A stretch of DNA of 64,000 nucleotides from Ypsolopha sequella (Eukaryota; Arthropoda; Insecta; Lepidoptera; Ypsolophidae): NCBI GenBank assembly GCA_934047225.1, contig OW203992.1:14435501-14499500 (forward strand), given 5' to 3'. Of the stretch, positions 1-10,800 are shown in pieces. A program made the translations under genes and the position numbers. The number at the start of each line of letters is the position of its first letter. The stretch's first letter is position 1. The notes beneath the pieces were generated by a model. That model saw only the letters and a program-made list of their open reading frames with translations, was not told where the DNA came from and did no database searches.

Positions 1-348
1 AGATTTTTGAAGTCTGTGAAGTGAGCGCCGGCTCTCACTTCATCTCTGTCTCTGTCTGTTAGAAGAGTGACACGTACGCTTATTATTACATGCCATCCAA
101 ATAACTGACGAAAAAATACCTTCTTGTGCATTTATAAAGTGCAAAAAGCAAAATAAACATGAAAATAAAAATTAGGTATTGAAGTATATATCCAATTGCT
201 TAGACTCGTTATGAGTGAGGAAACTGTAAAGACAAGGCCCATCCATTCATTTTATTTTGGTCGAAGGTACGAGTATATTCTGCTTTCTGTGTTGTGGACT
301 TATTACGCTTAATGGCCACTACCACGCTTAATGGAAGCGTCGTCGTCC

Positions 349-475
349 ATGAGACCACGGATGAAGTGCGTTCGCCTAGAAAGTGGGAGAGTGAGAGCAG
401 GCGAGGCGTTATTCAGTCTGTCCTAGGACTTCTGCAAAATATACGGAAGTCGGTAACGAACGAATGACTGATACT
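349..475 (+). repeat. Dispersed repeat shared with 42606-42740
   Basis: Shared words: GTTCGCC.AGAAAGTGG, GCAGGCGAGGCGT, CAGTCTGTCC and ACGAATGA.TGATACT, in the same order. Confidence 0.65.
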
Positions 476-549
476 ACGCAAATTACTGAATCAATATTGC
501 GCCCTCTCTGTAAATACACCATTTTGCACCCTTGTGAAACAATCTACTA

Positions 550-738
550 TAGTGAAATCCGTTTAGTACGACTCTGTTTAAAACGACCAACCGTTTTCAA
601 CGACGAAGACGCAACCTTAAGTTAGGTTATTGTAAAATTTACTATGAAAGGATATCAGTTCGTTTTGTGCGTCGTCCGGTTAGTACGACGATGTAATATA
701 ATCGGTCCCTTGACCGTCGTTATATCCGGATTCTACTG
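550..738. mobile_element. Possible pogo/Tigger-like MITE
   Basis: The left end TAGTGAAATCCGTTTAGTAC and the inverted right end CAGTAGAATCCGGATATAAC resemble each other and pogo-type ends, with TA on both sides. Diverged. Confidence 0.45.
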
Positions 739-2995
739 TATATCATCCCCCGTTGGTCGCCCGCAGAACAAAGACGTACACCGTACGAACTTTTGAAGCT
801 ATAGGATCCCCGATCTGAACAAGCTACAATCGCGCAACCATGAGGCAGAACAAACAATCGACTATATCCTGAGCAAGTGTTGTTTGAAGCCAGTTTGCAG
901 CTCGGATTCTAGCTCGATACTAATATCGAAACTCCGAACTGCGGCTCCTTCCTGGCCGGAACAAGTTTTAGACCAAAATTCGTCGATTACTGTTAGCCTG
1001 GAAGTAATGGACCAGAATAAAGCAAAGTAGGTAAGATTCATGAAAGCAGAACAATAAATGAATTATATGTTCGGAGACTAATATCGACTTTAGTTTATAG
1101 GAGATAAATATAAAATAAGCTACAGACACAAAAATATACCTAAGAAAAAGTAAGCATAATAAATTTTCAATAAAAATTCAACGCTATAGACTGGTTTTAT
1201 AAATTCTAGAGACATTTTCGGTAACATTTGGCCAAATGAGCTTTTTTTACAAGTTTGGACCCACTGAACCTGAATTTGGATGTTGGCAGGCCCAAATCTT
1301 GACCGCAAGTTCAAAATTCAAGATGGTGGACGTTTCCTTAATTATTGTTGTCGATTAACGCAATTGTAATCGTACGTCAAATTCTCGAAAAACGATTAGT
1401 TTTGAAAAACAAAGTTGAGCGTCGCAACATCAAAATTCGTGTTCAGCAGGTCCGATTTAATAAAAAAAAAAAACAGCCTAGTGTGAGTAAGACTTGCGGA
1501 CAAAGGGTTCGGAACCCAAAAACATTATGGTAGATAATTCCACTTGCGGTTATGTTATGATTATGAGTGACTAACTTGACACTTATGATCTATTCAACCC
1601 TATGTATCTATTAGGTCCAATTAAGTTAGTCAATAGTAACTTCCTAAATAATTAAATATTGATAGTTTTCATATTTTTTTGTATTATAAGAGCTAGGTGT
1701 GAACGAAGTTTCATGTTTCTAAGTCAACTGGAAGTGCCCTATAGGTTTTCCTGGTGAGCAAATTTGTATGCAATTGATTATGTAAATGGCAACAACTTTT
1801 TTTCACGTTGAGTTAGATGCCTGAAGTTTTTACAGCACCATGGGGCCGTAGACTTCTGTACAAGGTATCAGTTTCAACTTGATATCTCACATAGGGCCCG
1901 AGCTGGTTTATTCGCCCTTGGGCCCGAGCAAAAGTTTCTTGATAGACGGACAGACGGACGACAAAGTAAACTTAAGGGTTCCGTTTTTTAAATTTGAGAT
2001 GCGGTACCCTAAAAAGCTCGATTGGCCAAATGTTACCCAAAATGTCACTGGAATTAAAATGTCGAAAAGTGAACCAGTCTATTATAAGTAGACAGACAAG
2101 GTCCTTAAATTTATAAATGGACATCAGTTTGGATGAACAAGAATAGCGTCACATCACTTTAATATAAACAAATTGACGTTTGAGTGTCATCCAAAGGGAT
2201 AGATACGTCCTTATTTCCGGAGATTTCCGGGTGCGGCGCGTTTCTATTTTGTTCTGGCCCCCGGCAATCCGGATACTGGCACGATCCGGAAATATTTGAT
2301 TTAAGAGAACGGGCTGCTGTATAAAAATAGAATAGTAAATCAAATCGAATAAAAGTTACCCATGTCAGCCATAAACTTAATATAATGTACCTACTCGCAT
2401 AACCTGTTGGTCTCATACTTCTAGAACCAGATTTTCCAGCCAGGTTGTACATTGCACACGATCACACGCTACGGTAAACTTTTTGGTGCGATTATCGCCT
2501 TTTGGTGAGCTAAATAAGAACTACAGTGGTCGGTACCGTCACGTGTCAGAGACATTACATCTATGTTTGAAGTCGATGCTGTAGTACGTTTAGCATCTTA
2601 TGTGTTTGGCAAACGAACGCGGGAAAATCATGCTTATAAAGAAAAAATAACAGCTAAAATCCTAACTGTTTTCGATCGTTGTTGAGTACTATCGGAAAAA
2701 GTTCCACTGAATCAAGAAGGATGAATATTAGGGGATTTCATTGTAAAAATTTGGTGCTTTTGTTCTATATTATATTACTTTAGCTTTTTAATGAAAATAT
2801 ATACCTACCTACCTACAAAAATAAATGTCCTCTTATATTTGAAACGGTTATCTTGACGTAAAAATGCATTTATTTTAATCTGTAAGATGCATCCGAGGCA
2901 CGAGCGATCTATTGTTTACTTGAATTTTATTTGATATTTTCTATCTTGTATATCTGTTTCTATCTTGGGTATATCTCAGTCATATTTCTGTCAAA

Positions 2996-3348
2996 ATAGC
3001 GGCGGTAGCTCAGGGGTAGAACTCTGACTTCTCAGTCTTGAGATCCAGGCTCAATCCCCGGTCGGAGATGCACCAATGAGTTTTTCGGAATGTATGTGCA
3101 TAGTTTTTATAGTACCTAATACTTACCACTTACTAAACGGAGAAGGAAAACATCGTAAGGAAACCTGCTTGTACTAAAAAGCGTGTATTTGTGCCCGAAG
3201 AACGGCGATAGGGCTCACCACCCATCACGTTGGGACGTAATAATCGTCGGTGAAGGGCGGGTATACCGAGTGTGGACTGTGACTTGCATTTCACAGCTCA
3301 CACTCGGAACACCTCTGACACACCTTCGGGGATTCATGTCGTGACGAT
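2996..3348 (+). mobile_element. tRNA-derived SINE with 14-bp target duplication
   Basis: The head GGCGGTAGCTCAGGGGTAGA carries an RNA polymerase III A box, and GGCTCAATCCCC about 40 bp later is a B box. The body ends GTCGTGACG. It is flanked by a 14-bp direct repeat ATATTTCTGTCAAA at 2982-2995 and 3349-3362. A second copy of the body is at 44598-44940. Confidence 0.88.
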
Positions 3349-4271
3349 ATATTTCTGTCAAACTAAGTTTCGTTTAGTATCGCTTCAACTTGGTGTCTAT
3401 TCGAATAAACAAATAAAAACAATAGACTCATAAACTGTTAAATAGACTCTTTAAATAGACTTTTAAAGGACCTTTAAAACGAAAAAAAAAAAAACTTTTA
3501 CAGAGGTTGGGTACTCGGCCGACAGCAAAAAAGATCAACTCAAAAAAAAAAAAAAAGTCTATCATTTCAATATACTCTATGTCTATAATAACTGGTGCGT
3601 TTCATTGTGTCTGTACACGATCTCATTTTACGAGTACTATTATGTTCGGTACTTAAGTGTCACGCAGTAACGATAAACCTGAACGACAGCTGCTGAGAGC
3701 TGTGGTTCATCTATTAGGCTCTTAAGGAGAGACAGGGCCTTAATAGAGAAACAATTATTATGTCTTAAAAACACTTCATCACTAAACTACTGTGCAAAAT
3801 AAAATTTAGGAAGCTGAACAGGAAAAACTGCCAAGAAATACACAGATCGTTTCATCACAAAATAAAGTAGAGGTTCAGTAATGTCTTAAACACTCCAATA
3901 ATAAATCCATTATTCAATCTAATGGCATGGTTTTGTACATTTCTAATTTAGAATCCAAACAAATTGCGGAGGCTTTCCGTCTGTATTTATAATAATTTAT
4001 TGAATTTCCTGGCCTGACTACATATAAAGTCAGATTGAGCACCTCATTTTGCATCAATTAGAACTGAACTCTATGACGTTTCCTGTAAGTTCAAAATAGC
4101 GCGCTCCAAGCCGTGGCTGTTACGATTAACAAGAAACACGCGCGTACAAAAACCTGATTTTTTATTTAATAACTCTGCTTCTACATGAAATTATAAAAAT
4201 ATTCTAAGATTAACCGACGGGGTTATTGTCCACTTATTTTTAGTACAAATTTTAAGGCTGTATTATTTAAG

Positions 4272-4503
4272 GAATTAAACACTCGAAAAACATGAAATTT
4301 AGAGGGAATTAACACTCGAAAAACATGAAATTTAAAGGGAATTAACACTCGAAAAACATGAAATTTAGAGGGAATTAACACTCGAAAAACATGAAATTTG
4401 GAGGGAATTAACACTCGAAAAACATGAAATTTAGAGGGAATTAACACTCGAAAAACATGAAATTTAGAGAGAATTAACACTCGAAAAACATGAAATTTAG
4501 AGG
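4272..4503. repeat. 33-bp tandem repeat (minisatellite), about 7 copies
   Basis: The unit GAATTAACACTCGAAAAACA plus TGAAATTTAGAGG repeats about seven times with very few changes. The period is a multiple of three, so a repeated frame on the minus strand stays open; this is a by-product, not a gene. Confidence 0.95.
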
Positions 4504-5927
4504 TAACTTCGTGATTTTTTTCTATCAATTTTGCGTTTTTTCCAAGTTGAACTCTATAGTATAATAATGAATTCTATAGTCTATTATCTATATTATTTTT
4601 ATAAAACCGATTGACCAAGTTACACAATGCGAAATGGTCATTTGAAGTTGTGCATTTGTCCTTCTAAGGACCCTTAACTGAATAAACACATTGACTTAAA
4701 TATTTGCTTCGCTCGTCCTAAAGTGACACCTACACAGCGGATCTGGCTTTGATGACGTGTTGATTTTGGTGATGCTTACGTTGTGAAACAGGTTTTCTTA
4801 AGGTTTACGTCCGCCTACACCTTTGTGCCTACTTAGCTCCCAATATTAAGGTAAGCGCGCCTCTAATATTTAGAAAGGTGAGTAATAAAATATCGATTAG
4901 TCTATAAAGTTTAGAGCTCCAGCTTTAGCTAGTTTAGAATCGGGTCCGTTAGGAAGTACCTACCTACCGAGTTTTACAGAATACAAATTCAATTTGTACC
5001 TTAGGACATCGATTTGTAAGACATTGTACAAACTTGTTCTTGTTCTGAAACAATCTTTAGATACGTGTTGATTTCAGCTAAGGAGCTGTCCATATTACGT
5101 CATCCCCCCCTCAATAATCCTATCGTCATTATCCAATGACCCCAGGGACCATCTCACAAAACTGATGTAATTTTCGTTATTTGTGTTAGGTCATTAACTA
5201 TGAAATTGACGTTTTCTATGGAGAATTTGAAAACTCAATTTTCAGTACGTAAATTTTTGCATTTTTTAGGAATGACAAATCGAATTTTTATAAAAAAATC
5301 ATGTATGAATGAGACAACATTAAGCTTTACGACTTTAATTTAATATTTTAAGTGTCAGCTGCAAAAAAGTATTACGAATCTTATCATGGTAATGGATAAC
5401 ATTTTGGACTAACTGTCTTAATTTTTGTAATCAGACTAAAAATAAAAACAAAATTTAATCCGTAGATATAAAACCTGGAAAGCAAATTTTAAACAAATAC
5501 TGGCAATAGCTATTGAATTACAGGAATTATGAACTCGTGAACCTGTAAGAAAATTTTCTTACAATTTCATAGTTAATGACCTATTATTACAAAATCATTA
5601 GATTTTTTATTTTGGCAAGACTTTATTGCCATCCATGATCATCAAAATCATGATCATGATCATGCAAATCAAAGCCGCGGGCAAAAGCTAGTATGTAATA
5701 AATTTAAGTTTTGACAGCAAATAAAACTAAAGGGTTTTTAATCTGATGAAATATTCCTCATCCTTTTTATTTTAGTAAACTTATACGACTTCCCTGTAAT
5801 TGGTAGTATTCAACAGAAAATGCAAAATTAAAAACAACTTTATACCTAAATATTATTTAGAGTGCATTACAAACTAGAAAATATCAATCAGAAACAAATC
5901 CAAAGACAAGAATTTGAAAAAATTCCC

Positions 5928-5998
5928 CGGGTCAGGATCCGAACCTGCGATCTCTTGTTATCAAGACAAGCGCGCTACCAATTGCGCCACCGAGGTTC
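5928..5998 (-). ncRNA. tRNA-like module, left arm
   Basis: The minus strand folds as a cloverleaf: acceptor CCTCGGT against CCCGGGG, D arm GCGC/GCGC, anticodon stem CTTGT/ACAAG and T stem CAGG/CCTG. The loop places TGA as anticodon, but there is no long variable arm as tRNA-Ser would need. It is probably a SINE head derived from a tRNA (one T insertion in a CTGATAA loop would fit tRNA-Ile), not a working tRNA. Confidence 0.5.
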
Positions 5999-6260
5999 CT
6001 ACCTAGACCGGCGAATTCTTCCATCATACTTGTCCACTGTTATTTTTGCATCTGCTTGATATACTAGCTTGTACTGCACATACATAACGCTCACGAGGGC
6101 GTTATGTGATTTCACGCCTTGTTCTTAAGAAACAGATGGCGCTGTCGTCGCTACAATATTGTTGCTTCAGACAGTTAAGAAATTCACAGTTCTCACTAAC
6201 TAAGATTATGTTTATTTTGCGAAATCCATCGCTATGAATACTCTAATACTAGGTAGGAAC

Positions 6261-6331
6261 CTCGGTGGCGCAATTGGTAGCGCGCTTGTCTTGATAACAA
6301 GAGGTCGCATGTTCGAATCCTGGCCCGGGGA
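6261..6331 (+). ncRNA. tRNA-like module, right arm
   Basis: Inverted copy of the left-arm module, differing at a few bases (ATGTTCGAATCC in the T arm, which weakens the T stem). Pol III A and B boxes are kept. Confidence 0.5.
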
Positions 6332-7846
6332 ATTTTTTCAAATTCTTGTCTTTGGATTTGTTTCCGATTGATATTTTCTAGTTTGTAATGCACTCTAAAT
6401 AATATTTAGAGTATTCATAGCGATGGATTTCGCAAAATAAACATAACTTTATACCTACATAATATTTGTACTTATTTTGCAAGTTTAAAAAAAAAAATAC
6501 CAAAGCATAAAGCTAAAGAAAACTCTTTTGTTCTCTGCCTACTGCTACAATCAAGTCAACTACAATATATCATTATGTGTGTGCTTAAAACAACAAAAAC
6601 TTTGTAATAAAATGTCAAGAATGTTTACATTTCCCCCATAACAATGCTCGGCGGGTTCGCACCTAAAAGGACGTTGCAAGCACGCATTAATTACACTTTG
6701 TAAGGGTTTAAGTATTTGTGCCGGGTTGTTAATAAGTTGCTGCCTTCCCGCCATATCCCGACTACACGGGGCGGGTCGGCGACCGATATAGCACAAGCAA
6801 GCACAACAAATACTTACATCTCAAACGAGTGAACACAAATCATACGACACTTTATAATGATTGGGATCCCGACATGACTAATTACCAGAATCAAAGCGAA
6901 AAGGTTGTCAATAACGTACAGGGTGGCCCGTTTATACATGTCCAATTTTTTTTTAAGGTTCTCTTCATTGGGAAGGTTCTTATTAAAAGTAAACAAGGTA
7001 TAAAGATAAGCTGTATACGCCTCAATGTAAATTGGGTATATATAAAAATAATGTGTCTTACATGGCGATAAAAATATTTAATAAACTGCCATTAGAATTT
7101 AAGTTTGCCCATTAAAACATTTAAAAAGAAGATACACAAATGGCTTCCAGAAAAATGTTATTACGACGTCAAAGATTATTTGAATGAATATGGTTGTGAA
7201 TGAATTTTATAATAATAAATATGATATATAATAATAATATATAAACAAAAAATTCAAATTAAATAAATGCTCTATGTAGCAACATATATATATTTATTTC
7301 ATATATATAAAATAAGAGCACTGATTTACACATGATATTATATGAGAAAAATAAGCTTTATATGGAAAATTTTTATTGCTTATTACGTCGTCTTTAAATA
7401 ATTGTCCTTTCAAAATATATATTTGGGAACCTAGATATTCTTTAATGTAATTGGAATAAATACACACTACCTTAAGAATATCTACGATTTACAAATGGTT
7501 TTGGTATTTCGTTTGTAAGAACTAGTATTTATCCGCCGGCCTCTTATATGAAGTTGTATTGTGTTGATTAACTAAGAATACATTTTTATTTCATAATTAT
7601 TAAACATACCGTTTAAGAGACATAACTTTATCAATAAAGTCATTTTCAGATGACGCTGGGACGCTTAAGTGTCATTTAAGTAGGAAGTTTCCATAGAGTA
7701 CCAAAAAATTTACTTTTAAATCTTCTAATCTGAACTATATATTTTTGCGGTTTTTTTTTGTAATTTGGCTAGTCACAATGATAACTACCTAAATAAATGT
7801 ACCACTATACACGGGCCACCTGTATAACCATCAATGCTAATTTCAG

Positions 7847-10800
7847 AGCGCACGCCGCTTGTCGTGGGTTCCGTGGGCCCGTACGGGGCGCACTTACATG
7901 ACGGCTCCGAGTACGACGGCAGCTACGCGGATACCACATCTGTTCAGGTAAAATAATGACTACCATTCTCATGCTCATTTGCAGAACTAGGCCACCGATT
8001 AATATCGCATGAACTTCGCCGCTAAATTTCTCTTCGTCTATTTTCGTTTTCTACGTCATCGAGTTACTCTGGAGAGTGCATTTCGATTCGGAGAATCGAT
8101 ATAAATGCCGAGGGCGGGCTGTAAATTCTAAATGAGTATTTTTATTATTTGCTACATCAAATGTACGTACTTAATAGAGACTTTTTACCCCAGTTGGGGT
8201 TCTGTAAAAATATATGTTTTCCTGTAAATTGAGGTTAATTACTTTTCTTCGCAAGTTAGCATAGTGAGAGCAAACTTCCATTTTTAAGGTTCCATGTAGC
8301 AACAATTTATATAAATAGGTACTATGTATGGGGCAGAATATAAATAATAAAGTACTTAACGGAGGTCATATACAATATTTACTGGTTAACATCTTAATTA
8401 ACAAAATAATAAATATTTCCGGAATAATGCGTAGTTCAATACCAAACCCGGTTGTTCAGTTTTCGCGTTTAGCAATAAAACTGCGATTTACTACATACTT
8501 TCCCAAGACTTTAACGAAAGCTGCCACTGTATCAGTAAATCATCGATACTAGCAGTAATAAACTAATAACAGAACCATTTTTATACTGTACCCTAACGGC
8601 CATGAATGCATAGCCTAATAAAGGTTGAACGCGCCAGCTAAATCGTAAAGAGGGCAGTAAACTTGACTGGAAATTAAAATTTACATCGGCAAAATGAAAG
8701 TCCCCCATCCCTCGTTCTTTAGGGTTCCGTAATACCTAAAAGGTACAAAAGGATTTTGGTGAGACTCCGCTTTATGGTTGAGACTCCGTAGTCCTTCTAA
8801 ACTTTTAACAATAAGTTTTCTTAGCTAAAAGTTGTATTTTGACCGTTATAATTATTTTGTTACAAATCCGGTGAAACGAACTTTAACTATATTTACTGGC
8901 ACTGATTTTGAGAAATCTTCGGAAAACTACAAAAAAATGTATGCCCCCCCTTATCTCCAAAACTAGTGGACCGAAAAATATGAAAAAAATATCATGGTAA
9001 ATCGGATAAATATAGCGGTTGAGAAATTCACAAAAACAAAATTAAATTCTCTGTTCCCAAAACTGTCGAATTACGGAACCCTAGATACGCGAGTCTGACT
9101 CGTACTTGACCGTATTTTCTGAACGGGGAGCATTAGAGTGGGGCGGACTGTTAATTAACGAAACCTAGAACAAATGAACATCACAGGCAAACACGAAAAA
9201 TTGTGTGACCTTTTATTTGACATTTCTTTGATAACAATACGATTTGGATTAGTTTGTCCTCGAACTTTAATTAAATTGTTCGTCTAAGAAATAAATTAAA
9301 ATTGATTTTAGTCTGAAATTCTACGGGAAAATTTGTTTGTTAGTAAATAAGCAGCTGTTTTTTGCAACAGGCAGCTACCACTTAAACAGAAATGCTCAAA
9401 TGCAGAAAAACTCATTCGTATGCAAGGTTGCCAGTACCCATTTGTCAGTATCAGGAATTCACATTGTAGTTAGTGGTTCATCTAGCGCTGTAAAAGCTAC
9501 AACTCATGTAGCCACATTGTTTTGCTACAATTTGCAAGCGGTTCGCACTCCATTAATGATTCACGCTAACTAGTTGCAGTTTATGGGTCAAAATGCGCAG
9601 TAATGAAATGAGTTATATTTCAGACGATGCGGGAGTGGCACCGACCCAGGGTCCAGGCGCTTGTTGAGGCAGGAGTTGACCTCCTGGCTCTAGAGACGAT
9701 CCCGTGTCAGGAAGAAGCCGAAATGTTAGTGGACCTTTTACGCGAGTTCCCCCACATCAAAGCGTGGATTTCGTTTAGCTGTAAGGTCAGTAAAGAATTT
9801 TCTAATTTCCAACTCTTAAACGTTTACGTTGGTAATAATAAACTCTCAGTTTTGCAAGTCAGAGAGAGAATTCATCGACTTGTGATGAGTCAGACTCTGC
9901 AGGTTGGCGTACTTGTATTATTTATCTAACTTCAGCAGGCGTTACTTTTGTTTACGTATCTAGAGATTACGTGATGTTTTAGTCAACACTTTTTACGAGA
10001 AGCTTGAATACTGCTCTCGTGTATTTTATTAAAACACGTATGAATAATTTATTTTCTCGTTTTCAGGATAACCAAAGCATAGCCCATGGTGAGAGTTTCC
10101 AAAAGGTCGCAAAGGAATGCTGGGAACTGAACCCAGATCAGCTGATAGCGGTCGGCGTGAACTGCTGCGCTCCCTCGTACATACAGAATCTTCTGAAAGG
10201 TTTCAACGACGACCGGCCTCATGCACCCATCCCGCTCATTGTTTACCCTAACTCTGGAGAAAAATATAATCCTCAAATTGGGTAAGTTATCTGATATTCT
10301 TCTTCAGATTTGTAATAAAATCTTAAGATATTGTTATAAAGCCAAAAATGCTACTATACAAAAATACTAAGAAGAATCTATACTAAAGCAAAAACACATT
10401 TTCAATTGTATTACAGTAGCTTTAAAATAACTGGTTCCTCCATAGACCTGAAGTCAGTTGAGAATAAATTGGTTAATAAATAATAATGATAAACATTCCT
10501 AAATATTAGTACATCTAACTTCACGCCTAATGAAAATCCAGTTATGGTGAAGCTATGTAAAAATTATTAAAATAAAGTTTTTCATGTATTGAACTAAATA
10601 TATACATTGCTCTTAGCTGAAACATGTATTTTAAGATTTTGTAAGGAATCCGAAGAATCGACTCTTAAGGCCAGTGTATTCAGAGAAATCAGTCCTGCTC
10701 CAACGCTTAATTTTACACTAATTAATTATACTCAGTAGAACCGGGATTTTGAGGTGTATATTTTATTTATTATTTCGGAATTAGAGGGATAGGTTTTTTA

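Larger units (their letters stand above)
1..2981. other. Repeat-bearing DNA without a visible gene
   Basis: Apart from the repeats at 349-475 and 550-738, a segment at 1940-2010 (GACGGACAGACGGACGAC, AAGGGTTCCG, GCGGTACCC) resembles a common moth repeat also seen at 62060-62140. I see no exon that fits the missing HMT N-terminus. Confidence 0.5.
5850..6425. mobile_element. Palindromic element with a tRNA-like SINE unit at each end
   Basis: The left arm (5859-6005, minus orientation) and right arm (6254-6402, plus orientation) are about 150-bp inverted repeats. Each carries a tRNA-like module (A box TGGCGCAATTGG, B box GGTTCGxATCC) and an A/T-rich tail ending TTTGTAATGCACTCT. The middle includes GAGGGCGTTATGTGA and CACGCCTTGTTCT, which recur in the copy at 32664-32990. 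A deletion derivative is at 41221-41345. The whole unit therefore spreads as one element. Confidence 0.75.
3363..7846. other. Non-coding DNA upstream of the first visible HMT exon
   Basis: AT-rich, probably intronic. Holds the minisatellite (4272-4503) and the tRNA-SINE palindrome (5850-6425); otherwise nothing recognisable. Confidence 0.5.

Noticed and set aside
4272..4503. CRISPR-like array
   Set aside because: Repeats are directly joined with no variable spacers, in eukaryotic DNA.
4223..4528. 101-codon minus ORF with 11-residue repeats
   Set aside because: Result of a 33-bp minisatellite; no start or splice context and low complexity.
5928..6331. Functional tRNA genes
   Set aside because: The modules are mirrored within a repeat element, the anticodon (TGA) conflicts with the missing long variable arm, and no T-run terminator directly follows the module.
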